From assembly GCA_029858545.1 (NCBI GenBank), contig JAOUFA010000020.1, positions 1-19,228 on the forward strand: a stretch of DNA of 19,228 nucleotides. The letters run 5' to 3'. The translations under genes were made by a program, and so were the position numbers. The first letter of the stretch is position 1; each line of letters opens with the position of its first letter. Positions 1 through 7,066 of this stretch are shown here, one piece after another. Source of the stretch: Betaproteobacteria bacterium (GTDB taxonomy: Bacteria > Pseudomonadota > Gammaproteobacteria > Burkholderiales > SG8-39). Below the pieces are notes generated by a model. That model had not been told where the DNA came from. It searched no databases and saw only the letters and a program-made list of their open reading frames with translations.

Positions 1-635
1 CAGGCGCCTTCGGGATCGTCGATGTGCAGGAGCACCTGCTTGCCGAGGTCCAGCGCCGCGACAAGCGCCTTGCGCGGATCTCTGAGCAGTTTCGGGCTGC
101 ACACCGGAAATACGCGCTCGCCAAACAGCCGCAGCGCGCCCGCTCCCGCGGCCTCCGGTGCGCAGTAGCGCAGCGCCACATCGAACCCGGCTCGCTCGAT
201 CTCCACCATGCGAGCGTCGGCCGAGATGCGCACGTCGACGCCCGGATTGTCGCGCGTGAATCCGGCGAGCCGAGGCACCAGCCACATCGCGGCGAAGGTG
301 ACGCTGGTCGTCACCGACAGCACACGCTGTCCGTCCATCGCGCGCAGACGAGCGCTCGCCTCGCGCATCGTCGCGAGGACCTGCGCCGCAGCCGGATAGA
401 ACTGCCTCCCCGCCTCGGTGAGGGCGAGCGCGCGATGGCGGCGTTCGAACAACGGCGCGCCGAGTTGCTCCTCCAGGTCACGGATCTGCCGGCTCACCGC
501 CGATTGCGTGAGGTGGAGTTCCGCGCCCGCGCGCGTGAAGGACAGCAGGCGCGCGGCGGCCTCGAAGCCCTTCAGCAAATCGAGCGACGGCAGCCTCGCG
601 GGATCTTTCCCATTCCTATCTTGCATGCGAGCCAT
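1..635 (-). CDS. LysR-family transcriptional regulator, GcvA-like (3' end cut by window edge)
   Basis: The reverse strand from the ATG at 635 encodes 211 residues and is still open at the left edge, so the C-terminus is missing. Residues about 20-66 form the LysR winged helix-turn-helix, with the recognition-helix segment LTQSAVSRQIRDLEEQLG followed by PLFERR and LTEAG. From about residue 104 the substrate-binding domain begins (VTTSVTFAAMWLVPRL), with the FDVALRY stretch typical of GcvA-type members. A second ATG nine bases downstream (626) is an alternative start. The family binds DNA as oligomers and responds to a small-molecule co-inducer; nothing here identifies the ligand. It is divergent from the DUF2917 gene at 726, a plausible target together with its own promoter. 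Family assignment is firm; subfamily is an inference. Confidence 0.93.
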   Translation of the reverse strand, partial: MARMQDRNGKDPARLPSLDLLKGFEAAARLLSFTRAGAELHLTQSAVSRQIRDLEEQLGAPLFERRHRALALTEAGRQFYPAAAQVLATMREASARLRAMDGQRVLSVTTSVTFAAMWLVPRLAGFTRDNPGVDVRISADARMVEIERAGFDVALRYCAPEAAGAGALRLFGERVFPVCSPKLLRDPRKALVAALDLGKQVLLHIDDPEGA

Positions 636-725
636 GCGGATATTCCGTTTGAGACCATTGCCGGGACGGCGCACAGTATGCCTTACCGCATGCCCATCCG
701 GCATGCGAACAGCAAGGAGAGCAGC
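636..725. promoter_or_regulatory. Divergent LysR/DUF2917 intergenic region with repeated GCATGC
   Basis: This 90-bp divergent region and the two start-codon zones flanking it carry the 6-bp palindrome GCATGC at 623-628, 688-693, 701-706 and 724-729. A short inverted repeat ATGC-N6-GCAT lies at 678-691. These are candidate operator elements for the LysR regulator. I could not find a clean T-N11-A LysR box or strong -35/-10 hexamers, so the assignment rests on position and repetition only. Confidence 0.35.
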
Positions 726-956
726 ATGCGCATCGAACTTGAATCCGCCGGCCTGCGGCTCGACCGCGGCCAGATCCTGAAACTGCGCGACGGCGCGGGC
801 AGCACGATCTGCGCGCGCGAGGGAACCGTGTGGATCACCGAGGAGAACCTGGCGCGCGACATCGTGCTCGAGGCGGGCGGCTGCTACCGGTTGCGCCAGC
901 CGGGCGTCGCCGTGGTGCATGCGCTGGGCGGCGAAGCGGCGGTCCGGCTGTCGTGA
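726..956 (+). CDS. DUF2917 domain protein, 76 aa
   Basis: This 76-residue protein starts MRIELESAGLRLDRGQ and contains an acidic, beta-rich core (GTVWITEENLARDIVLEAG) matching my recollection of the DUF2917 family of small proteobacterial proteins, which look like compact cupin-like beta folds and have no established function. The start at 726 is chosen because AAGGAGA (714-720) sits at good ribosome-binding distance; a longer in-phase frame starting near 24 runs antisense to the LysR gene and is rejected. It is transcribed away from the LysR regulator across about 90 bp, so regulation by that protein is likely but unproven. The next gene begins 10 bp downstream and is probably co-transcribed. 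Confidence 0.8.
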   Translation: MRIELESAGLRLDRGQILKLRDGAGSTICAREGTVWITEENLARDIVLEAGGCYRLRQPGVAVVHALGGEAAVRLS

Positions 957-966
957 AGCGGCGGCG

Positions 967-1161
967 ATGAGCGACCACCCGGCGTTCCAGCGCTACCTGC
1001 ACGACGAGAGTTTCCGCGCGGCGTTGCACGCGCGTGCGCACCGCGAACGCGCGCAAACGGTGCATCGATTGATCCTGCAGCCGCTGCTTGATCTGCTGCG
1101 GCGACCGTTGCGCTCGATACGTCGATCGACCAATGCGGCCTCGTGCCCGGTTTGCCGCTGA
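967..1161 (+). CDS. Small hypothetical protein, 64 aa
   Basis: I do not recognise this 64-residue frame. It begins 10 bp after the DUF2917 stop, in the same direction, with ATG at 967 preceded by GCGGCG, which is a poor ribosome-binding site, so translation may depend on the upstream gene. The product is rich in Arg and His, with a likely amphipathic helix around residues 27-48 (ERAQTVHRLILQPLLDLL) followed by basic residues and a C-terminal CPVC pair of cysteines. The helix suggests membrane association or nucleic-acid contact, but that is only inference. Dense antisense frames overlap the region, so coding status is moderate; its position directly behind DUF2917 is the main support. Confidence 0.45.
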   Translation: MSDHPAFQRYLHDESFRAALHARAHRERAQTVHRLILQPLLDLLRRPLRSIRRSTNAASCPVCR

Positions 1162-1177
1162 GACAGCCCCCTCCGAC

Positions 1178-1201
1178 AGGTGCTCTTGTAGGTGCTCTTG
1201 T
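1178..1201. repeat. Tandem 12-bp direct repeat
   Basis: AGGTGCTCTTGT occurs twice head to tail (1178-1189 and 1190-1201) in the short gap between the 64-aa gene and the SDR gene. The pair is bracketed by CGACA (1174-1178) and TGTCG (1199-1203), a 5-bp inverted repeat. It may be a slippage duplication or a paired protein-binding site; nothing else identifies it. Confidence 0.6.
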
Positions 1202-1268
1202 CGAAACATCCGGCGTCCGCGGCGGCGCCGGCCGTAAAATGGACGCCTCCGATTGACCGAGGGTGCCC

Positions 1269-2144
1269 ATGTTCAAGGATGGATTGCTCGCCGGAAAGCG
1301 CATCCTGGTGACCGGCGGCGGCAGCGGCCTGGGCCGCGAAATCGCCGCGAAGTATCTGCAGCTCGGCGCCGCATTGTGGATTTGCGGCCGGCGCGTGCCG
1401 GTGCTCGAACAGACCGCGCGCGAATTGATGCAACAGCACGGCGGCTCGGTCAGGACCCACGCGGTCGACATCCGCGAGCCCGCCGCGGTCGATGCGATGC
1501 TCGGGCGCATCTGGGGCGAGGACGGTCCGCTGACGGGACTGGTCAACTGCGCCGCCGGCAATTTCATCAGTCCGACCCAGGACCTTTCGCCAAACGGCTT
1601 CAACGCGATCGCGAACACGGTGTTCCACGGCACGTTCTATGTGACGCAGGGCGTGGGCAAGCGCTGGATCGCGGGCGATCAAAAGGGATCGATCGTTTCG
1701 ATCCTCGTCACCTGGGTACACAACGGTTCGCCGTATGTGGTGCCCTCGGCGATGTCGAAGGCGGGACTGCATGTCATGACCAAGTCGCTCGCGGTCGAAT
1801 GGGGCCGCCACGGCATCCGGCTGAATGCGATCGCGCCGGGCGCGTTTCCGACCGAGGGCGCGGCAAAGCGCCTGCGACCCGGCGGAAGTTTCGAGGACGC
1901 CATCCAGAAGAACCCGATGCGTCGCACCGGCCGCATGGACGAGCTGCAGAACCTCGCGGTGTTCCTGATGGCCGAAGGTTGCGAATGGATGACCGGCGAG
2001 ACGATCTCGATCGACGGCGCGGGTGCGCTCGCGCACGGCGGCTCGTTCGCCGAACTCGATCGCCTGACCGATGAGGACTGGGTGCGCATGCGTGCGCTCA
2101 TCAAGGCCCAGGACGACAAGGACCGCGCGGGGCGTGTCGCATGA
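1269..2144 (+). CDS. SDR-family 2,4-dienoyl-CoA reductase-like oxidoreductase
   Basis: This 291-aa protein has the Rossmann motif TGGGSGLG (residues 15-22), a basic pair after strand beta-2 (CGRR, 39-42) favouring NADPH, and NCAAGNF (93-99). The active-site region PYVVPSAMSKAGLHVMTKSL has Ser160 where classical SDRs carry the Tyr of YxxxK, with Lys164 retained. That replacement, the SLAVEWG stretch and the C-terminal LTDEDWVRMRALIK tail all resemble mammalian mitochondrial 2,4-dienoyl-CoA reductase (DECR1) as I recall it. The expected role is NADPH reduction of 2,4-dienoyl-CoA intermediates in beta-oxidation of unsaturated acids, in the cytoplasm. ATG 1269 is preferred over GTG 1263 because GAGGG (1259-1263) then has correct spacing. 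Its stop overlaps the next start (ATGA), so the two are translationally coupled. Confidence 0.88.
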   Translation: MFKDGLLAGKRILVTGGGSGLGREIAAKYLQLGAALWICGRRVPVLEQTARELMQQHGGSVRTHAVDIREPAAVDAMLGRIWGEDGPLTGLVNCAAGNFISPTQDLSPNGFNAIANTVFHGTFYVTQGVGKRWIAGDQKGSIVSILVTWVHNGSPYVVPSAMSKAGLHVMTKSLAVEWGRHGIRLNAIAPGAFPTEGAAKRLRPGGSFEDAIQKNPMRRTGRMDELQNLAVFLMAEGCEWMTGETISIDGAGALAHGGSFAELDRLTDEDWVRMRALIKAQDDKDRAGRVA

Positions 2145-3799
2145 GCGGCACATCGAAGCTGTCGCCGCGCCCGTCATCGACGCTGATCCTGCTGCGCGAA
2201 GGCGCCGACGGTCACGAGGTATTCCTGCTGCAGCGCTCGCACAACGCGAGTTTCGTCGCCGGCGCCTATGTGTTTCCCGGCGGATCGGTCGACGCGGCCG
2301 ATGCGGACCCGCGCGTGCTCGCGCGCGTGCGGGGCCTGAGCGACGCCCAGGCGAGCGCGCGCCTGGGCGTCGAGCGCGGCGGTCTCGCCTGGTGGGTCGC
2401 CGCGGTGCGCGAGTGTTTCGAAGAAGGCGGCATCCTGCTCGCGCACGACGAAACCGGCGCGCCGCTCGATGAGGCGCGCACCGCGGCGCTCGACGCCTGG
2501 CGCGCGCGCCTGCACGGCGGCGAGTTGTCGTTCGCGGAATTTCTCGAGCGCGAACGGCTGGTGATTCCGGCCGACCGAATCGCCTACTATGCAAACTGGA
2601 TCACCGCGCCGGGCCGTGCGCGGCGCTTCGACACGCGTTTTTTTGTCGCACTCGCCCCCGCCGGACAGGGCGGCTCGCACGACAATACCGAAATGATCGA
2701 GAACGCCTGGCTCGCGCCGCGCGAGGCGCTCACGCGCCACGCGCGCGGCGAGATCGAGCTGGTGTTCGCCACCCAGCAGACCCTCAGCGACCTCGGGCGG
2801 TTCACGCGCCGCGAGGAAGCCTACGCCTATGCGGCGAACCTGACCGAGATCGAAACCAACCGCGCCTGCTGGGCGATCGGGCCCGACGGCGAAAAACGCC
2901 TCTTTCGCAGGCTCGATGCGCCCTACTTCGAGATTCACTGGAGCGATCCGGGAGAAACCGGCGCGACGCGCTTCGACATCGTGCCGGGACTTGCCAAGCG
3001 GCTCGACCGCCTGGTGAGGCGCATCACCGCGCCCAATCCGGGGATGATGACCGGCCCCGGCACCAACACCTATCTCGTAGGCGAGCATGAGCTCACCGTG
3101 ATCGATCCGGGACCGGCGATCGACTCGCACATCGCGGCGATCCTCGCCGAGGGGGCGGGACGCATTCGCCGCATCGTCTGCACCCACACGCACCTCGACC
3201 ACTCGCCCGCGGTCGCCGCGCTGCGCGCCGCGACCGGCGCCCAGGTGCTCGGACGTCGCGCCCCCCTCCACGCCGGACAGGACGCGAGCTTCGCGCCCGA
3301 TCGCGTACCCGAACACGGCGAACGAATCGACACGGGAGGCGTGACCCTGCGCGTCCTGCATACGCCGGGGCACGCATCGAACCACCTGTGCTACCTGATC
3401 GAGGAGACAAGGATGCTCTTCACCGGCGACCATGTGATGCAGGGTTCGACCGTGGTGATCAATCCCCCTGACGGAAACATGCTTGCCTATCTCGCTTCGC
3501 TCGAGATGCTGCTCGGCGAGGACATTGCGATCCTCGCCCCCGGTCACGGCTACCTGATCGGTACCCCGCACAAGGAGGTCAGGCGCCTCATTGCGCACCG
3601 CCTCGCGCGCGAGGGCAAACTGCTGCGCGCGCTCACGCGTCTGGGAAGCGCGACGCTCGACGAGCTCGTCGCACCGGTGTACGACGACGTGCCCGTGAAG
3701 CTCCATGCAATGGCGGCGCGCTCGTTGACCGCCCACCTCGGCAAGCTCGTTGCCGAGCAACGCGTACGCGAGCAGGCCGGGCGCTACACGCCGGTGTGA
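2141..3799 (+). CDS. Fused Nudix hydrolase and metallo-beta-lactamase-fold hydrolase
   Basis: This is one 552-aa protein with two hydrolase modules. Residues about 10-280 are a Nudix domain of the NUDT19/acyl-CoA diphosphatase type: GAYVFPGGSVD (41-51) is separated by an insertion from the catalytic helix RECFEEGG (90-97). Residues about 295-475 are an MBL-fold domain with GPGTNTYLVG, HTHLDH (349-354), TPGH (His411), TGDH (Asp430) and PGHG (His469), the usual dinuclear metal ligands, followed by a winged-helix-like tail as in LACTB2-type proteins. Known Nudix relatives cleave CoA derivatives; the MBL substrate cannot be deduced. The ATG overlaps the SDR stop by 4 bp, so both probably act on acyl-CoA or CoA breakdown, an inference from context. 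Confidence 0.9.
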   Translation: MSGTSKLSPRPSSTLILLREGADGHEVFLLQRSHNASFVAGAYVFPGGSVDAADADPRVLARVRGLSDAQASARLGVERGGLAWWVAAVRECFEEGGILLAHDETGAPLDEARTAALDAWRARLHGGELSFAEFLERERLVIPADRIAYYANWITAPGRARRFDTRFFVALAPAGQGGSHDNTEMIENAWLAPREALTRHARGEIELVFATQQTLSDLGRFTRREEAYAYAANLTEIETNRACWAIGPDGEKRLFRRLDAPYFEIHWSDPGETGATRFDIVPGLAKRLDRLVRRITAPNPGMMTGPGTNTYLVGEHELTVIDPGPAIDSHIAAILAEGAGRIRRIVCTHTHLDHSPAVAALRAATGAQVLGRRAPLHAGQDASFAPDRVPEHGERIDTGGVTLRVLHTPGHASNHLCYLIEETRMLFTGDHVMQGSTVVINPPDGNMLAYLASLEMLLGEDIAILAPGHGYLIGTPHKEVRRLIAHRLAREGKLLRALTRLGSATLDELVAPVYDDVPVKLHAMAARSLTAHLGKLVAEQRVREQAGRYTPV

Positions 3800-3824
3800 T
3801 GGAATACTTGTGATGAAATGCTTG

Positions 3825-3852
3825 GCGAGTAGCATTATTGTCCGCAACTCGC
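3825..3852. repeat. Inverted repeat downstream of the Nudix-MBL gene
   Basis: GCGAGT (3825-3830) and ACTCGC (3847-3852) are perfect inverted arms with a 16-base loop, extendable by a G-T and two A-T pairs on the outside. The hairpin begins about 25 bases after the upstream stop but has no T-run on either side, so it is at best a weak terminator or an mRNA-end structure. Confidence 0.3.
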
Positions 3853-3874
3853 TAAGATCGCCCCGGTACGGGAT

Positions 3875-3880
3875 TAGAAT
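3875..3880 (+). promoter_or_regulatory. Candidate -10 element for the 88-aa gene
   Basis: TAGAAT at 3875-3880 matches the sigma-70 -10 consensus at 5 of 6 positions and would start transcription about 35 bases before the ATG at 3922. No convincing -35 hexamer lies 16-18 bases upstream, so this is tentative. The sequence CAAGATCCAG then occurs twice (3892-3901 and 3903-3912) in the leader. Confidence 0.35.
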
Positions 3881-3921
3881 GCCCCGTCGATCAAGATCCA
3901 GCCAAGATCCAGGAGAGCCTC

Positions 3922-4188
3922 ATGGGTTCGGAAGAACGCACGTTGAAATTGGTTATGAACCTCGACCGCGCGGCAATCGAGGCGAAGCTCGAGATGGTGC
4001 GCAATGCCGCCGAGGCGAAGAACCTCACCGATCTCGCAGCGCTGTTCCAGGGCATCCAGGGCATGCCGCACGCGCAGATCGAACAGCGCGTGAAGAGCGC
4101 GCTGAAGTGGCTCATGGGGAAATCCGAGCACAACCAGATCCTGGCGCAGCTCGAGTTGGTGGAGATCAATCTCCCCAATTTGAAATAG
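3922..4188 (+). CDS. Hypothetical small helical protein, 88 aa
   Basis: I do not recognise a family. The 88-aa product starts MGSEERTLKLVMNLDRAAIE and looks like a soluble, mostly alpha-helical acidic/basic protein without signal peptide, membrane segment or cysteines. The helices run through AAEAKNLTDLAALFQGIQGM and QIEQRVKSALKWLMGKSE. The start is well supported: AGGAGAG (3911-3917) lies 4 bases before ATG 3922. Base composition by codon position looks like that of neighbouring genes, so it is probably real. It precedes the glutathione reductase gene by 44 bp in the same direction and may share its transcript, but no functional link can be read from sequence. Confidence 0.75.
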   Translation: MGSEERTLKLVMNLDRAAIEAKLEMVRNAAEAKNLTDLAALFQGIQGMPHAQIEQRVKSALKWLMGKSEHNQILAQLELVEINLPNLK

Positions 4189-4208
4189 GCTGACTCAGGC
4201 TTTGCCTC

Positions 4209-4225
4209 GCCCGCGCCGCGCGGGC
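4209..4225. repeat. GC hairpin just upstream of the glutathione reductase GTG
   Basis: GCCCGCG (4209-4215) and CGCGGGC (4219-4225) can form a 7-bp stem with a 3-base loop, ending 7 bases before the GTG start at 4233, where the ribosome-binding site would be expected. It lacks a T-tract. It could dampen initiation of the reductase gene; this is inferred from position. Confidence 0.4.
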
Positions 4226-4232
4226 TAGCAGC

Positions 4233-5588
4233 GTGCCTCGATACGATTTCGATCTCTTCACGGTGGGCGGCGGTTCCGGCGGAGTGCGCGCCAGCCGCGT
4301 TTCTGCCTCCTATGGGGCGCGCGTCGCACTTGCCGAGGTCGATCGCCTGGGCGGCACCTGCGTCAATGTCGGCTGCATCCCGAAAAAGCTCTTCTCCTAT
4401 GCCGCGCACTTTCGCGGTGATTTCGAGGACGCGGCGAGCTTCGGCTGGACTCTTGGCGAGGCGCGCTTCGACTGGGCGACGCTCGTCGCCAACAAGGACC
4501 GCGAAATCGCGCGACTGAACGGCGTCTACGAGCGACTGCTCGTCAACAACGGGGTCGAGATTCTGCGCGGGCGGGCGGCGGTGATCGACGCGCACACCGT
4601 CGAAGTCGACGGACGACGCCGCAGCGCGCGTCATATCCTGGTTGCCACCGGCGCGCGCGCGCAGATCCCCGCGATTCCAGGCGCCGAACTGGGCATCACC
4701 TCGAACGAAGCGTTCTATCTGAACCAACTGCCCTCACGCGCGGTGGTGGTCGGCGGTGGCTATATCGCGCTCGAATTCGCCTCGATATTTAACGGACTGG
4801 GCGTGCGCACGACCCTCGCCTATCGCGGCGAGCGCCTGCTGCGCGGCTTCGATGCCGAGTTGGGCGAACGTATTGCGGAAGAAATGAGGAACAAAGGCGT
4901 CGATGTGCGCCTCAACCAGGTTCCCGCACGTCTGGAAAAGACCACCGGCGCCGAGCTCGAAGTGTCCTATGCCGACGGAACGCGCGAGAAGACCGACCTG
5001 CTGCTGTTCGCCACGGGCCGGGTACCGAATACCACCGGGCTGGGACTGGAAGCGGCCGGCGTGCGCCTCGCCGCCGATGGCGCGGTCGAAGTCGACGCCT
5101 ACGGGCGCAGCTCGGTGGAATCGATCCACGCCATCGGCGATGTCGCGAACCGCCTGAATCTCACGCCGGTCGCCACCGCCGAGGGCATGGCGCTCGCCAG
5201 GACATTGTTCCTGCGCGAACCGACTGCGATGGACTACGAGAACGTGCCGACCGCGGTGTTCAGCGATCCCAACGTGGCCACCGTGGGACTCTCCGAGCAA
5301 GCTGCGCGCGAGCGCTTTACCGCCGTCGAGCTGTACAAGACCTCGTTCCGCTCGCTCAAGCACGCGCTCGGAGGGAGCAAGGAGCGCATCTTCATGAAAC
5401 TGGTGGTCGATGCGAAGACCCAGCGCGTGCTCGGCGCGCACATGATCGGCCCCGACGCGGGCGAAGTGATCCAGGGCATCGCGATCGCGGTGAAACTCGG
5501 CGCGACCAAGGCGCAGTTCGACGCCACCCTCGGCATCCACCCAAGCGCGGCGGAGGAGTTCGTGACGATGCGGGAGAAGGCGGCCTAG
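4233..5588 (+). CDS. gor: Glutathione-disulfide reductase
   Basis: This 451-aa FAD/NAD(P)H disulfide oxidoreductase has the N-terminal FAD motif VGGGSGG (11-17), the redox-active pair in GGTCVNVGC (Cys43, Cys48), the second dinucleotide motif VVGGGYIALE (172-181), ATGRVPN (260-266), the FAD-binding IGDV (301-304) and the C-terminal HPSAAEE (His436, Glu441). Arg198 and Arg204 after the second Rossmann motif correspond to the residues that give glutathione reductases NADPH preference. The enzyme reduces GSSG to GSH in the cytoplasm. Length matches the family at about 450 aa. The start is GTG: alignment of MPRYDFDLFTVGGGSGG with family N-termini supports it, although only a weak AGCAG precedes it and a GC hairpin lies just upstream. 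Confidence 0.95.
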   Translation: MPRYDFDLFTVGGGSGGVRASRVSASYGARVALAEVDRLGGTCVNVGCIPKKLFSYAAHFRGDFEDAASFGWTLGEARFDWATLVANKDREIARLNGVYERLLVNNGVEILRGRAAVIDAHTVEVDGRRRSARHILVATGARAQIPAIPGAELGITSNEAFYLNQLPSRAVVVGGGYIALEFASIFNGLGVRTTLAYRGERLLRGFDAELGERIAEEMRNKGVDVRLNQVPARLEKTTGAELEVSYADGTREKTDLLLFATGRVPNTTGLGLEAAGVRLAADGAVEVDAYGRSSVESIHAIGDVANRLNLTPVATAEGMALARTLFLREPTAMDYENVPTAVFSDPNVATVGLSEQAARERFTAVELYKTSFRSLKHALGGSKERIFMKLVVDAKTQRVLGAHMIGPDAGEVIQGIAIAVKLGATKAQFDATLGIHPSAAEEFVTMREKAA

Positions 5589-5613
5589 CCAAGCACCCGG
5601 CCCGGTGGCCCCG

Positions 5614-6345
5614 CTAGCCGAGCGCGCGCACGATCAGCCCTGCGCCCGAGGCGAGCAGCAACACCGCGATGACGCGCAACAGCGCCTCGCGCCCGATGCG
5701 CGCAAACGCCCGCGCGGCAAGCGACATGCCGAGCCACGCGGCGGGCAGCGCGATCAGCGCCGCGATCCAGACGCGCGGTTCGCTCATCGCGCCGATCGCG
5801 AACAATGCGATGAGACGCGTCGTCACGCTCACGCCGATCACCGCGGAAAGGGTGGCGCGGAAAGCGTCCTTGGTGAGGACGCGGTGCGAGAGATAGATGA
5901 CATAAGGCGGACCGCCGGCGCCGAACAGCGCACTCGACACGCCGCCCGCGAATCCGGCAACGTAGGCCCAGCCGCGTCGCACCGTGGCGCGCGGCCCCCG
6001 CGCGACCAGCGAATAAAGAGCAAAGACGACGACGAACGCGCCGAGCGCGAGCATCGTGCCGCTGCGCGGCAGCCGCACCAGCACGGTGACGCCGAGCAGC
6101 GTACCGAACGGGATCAGAAGCGCGATACGCCACCACTCGGCACGATCGATCGACTTGGGCGCCTGAAATCCGAGACGCAGGGTGTTGGCGAGGTCGAGCA
6201 GCACAAATACCGCCAGTGCGAAGGGCAGCGGCACGAAATGCGTCGCCAGCGGAATGGCGACGAGCGCACTGCCGAACCCGGTCAGGCCATAGACCAGCGC
6301 AGCGGCAAAGGCGATCGGCGCGAGCGGAAGGAGATCCTCGGTCAC
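5614..6345 (-). CDS. TauE/SafE (TSUP) family membrane exporter
   Basis: The 243-aa product is strongly hydrophobic, with about seven or eight predicted membrane segments. Both TSUP repeats are visible: the N-terminal half carries ALVYGLTGFGSALVAIPL (residues about 16-33) and the second half carries GFAGGVSSALFGAGGPPYVI (about 131-150). The family exports sulfite, sulfoacetate or other small organic anions across the inner membrane; the substrate here is unknown. The start is GTG 6345, with no strong ribosome-binding site, 52 bp after the YbhB stop, so it is probably the last gene of the leftward cluster. It converges on gor with a 25-bp gap that holds no clear terminator. Confidence 0.88.
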   Translation of the reverse strand: MTEDLLPLAPIAFAAALVYGLTGFGSALVAIPLATHFVPLPFALAVFVLLDLANTLRLGFQAPKSIDRAEWWRIALLIPFGTLLGVTVLVRLPRSGTMLALGAFVVVFALYSLVARGPRATVRRGWAYVAGFAGGVSSALFGAGGPPYVIYLSHRVLTKDAFRATLSAVIGVSVTTRLIALFAIGAMSEPRVWIAALIALPAAWLGMSLAARAFARIGREALLRVIAVLLLASGAGLIVRALG

Positions 6346-6397
6346 CGCCGCGCGCCGGGCGAACCGGCGGGTGCGTGCATTGCCCCCCCGCGTCTTC

Positions 6398-7027
6398 TCA
6401 CACCGGCACCGCGGGATTCAGGCTGTACAGGCCGATCAGCTTCGTCGCGGCGAGTACGTGGCCCTTCATCGCCTTGATCGCTTCGGGTCCGCCGAAACGG
6501 CCTTCGATCGGCAAACGCTCGACGTCGAGTGCGTAGAGCGAGAACACGTAATGGTGCGGGATCGTATCGTTCCACGGCGGACACGGACCGTCGTAGCCGT
6601 AATAGTCGCCCGCCATCTCCTTGTCGCCCGCGAACCAGGAGGTGTAATCGTTGATTCCCTGACGCGCACCGTGCGGCGCGGCGGGTCCCGGCTTGCCATG
6701 CGGCGTGATGCCGCCGGAGAACTCGCCCTCGGCGATCGCAGCGACCGCAGGCTTGAGATCGATCAGTACCCAGTGGAAGAAATCGACGCGCGGCAGCGCG
6801 GAAGGGATTTCGAGTCCCTCCTTGTTCACCTCGTCGCCTTTGGACGGAACGTCGTAGTCGTGGCAGATCAGCGCGAGCGATCGCGTGCCCTCGGGCAGGC
6901 CGGTCCAGGTGAAATGCGGATTGCGGTTCTCCGAGAGCGCGATGTGGCTCGCCGCATCGGGCACGGCGAATGCGCAGCGCCCGGGAATCAGGCCCATGTC
7001 CTTGAAGGAATCGCTCGTTATTTTCAT
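6398..7027 (-). CDS. YbhB/YbcL family Raf kinase inhibitor-like (PEBP) protein
   Basis: This 209-aa protein has the bacterial PEBP signatures: CHDYDVPS (56-62, with the DxD pair), the FFHWVLIDL strand (83-91), YDGPCPPWND (145-154) and HHYVFSLYALD (158-168). No signal peptide is evident, so it is probably cytoplasmic. Bacterial PEBP homologues have an anion-binding pocket but no settled physiological role. The start is supported by GAGGAG six bases before ATG 7027. It is 39 bp downstream of the spermidine-synthase-like gene and 52 bp upstream of the TSUP gene. It carries the longer form of the family, with an insertion between about 125 and 145. Confidence 0.92.
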   Translation of the reverse strand: MKITSDSFKDMGLIPGRCAFAVPDAASHIALSENRNPHFTWTGLPEGTRSLALICHDYDVPSKGDEVNKEGLEIPSALPRVDFFHWVLIDLKPAVAAIAEGEFSGGITPHGKPGPAAPHGARQGINDYTSWFAGDKEMAGDYYGYDGPCPPWNDTIPHHYVFSLYALDVERLPIEGRFGGPEAIKAMKGHVLAATKLIGLYSLNPAVPV

Positions 7028-7066
7028 ATTGCGCTCCTCGGTCAGATCGACAACGCGAACGCGCCG

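Noticed and set aside
993..2594. Long minus-strand open frame opposite the 64-aa, SDR and Nudix genes
   Set aside because: It spans several real genes on the other strand, is of arginine-rich low complexity and shows no recognisable fold; it is a GC-bias artefact.
2174..3847. Long open frame (about 557 codons) on the minus strand opposite the Nudix-MBL gene
   Set aside because: It is antisense to a protein with intact Nudix and MBL motifs, is rich in Arg/His/Ala/Gly with no domain, and is explained by GC-rich third positions of the real gene.
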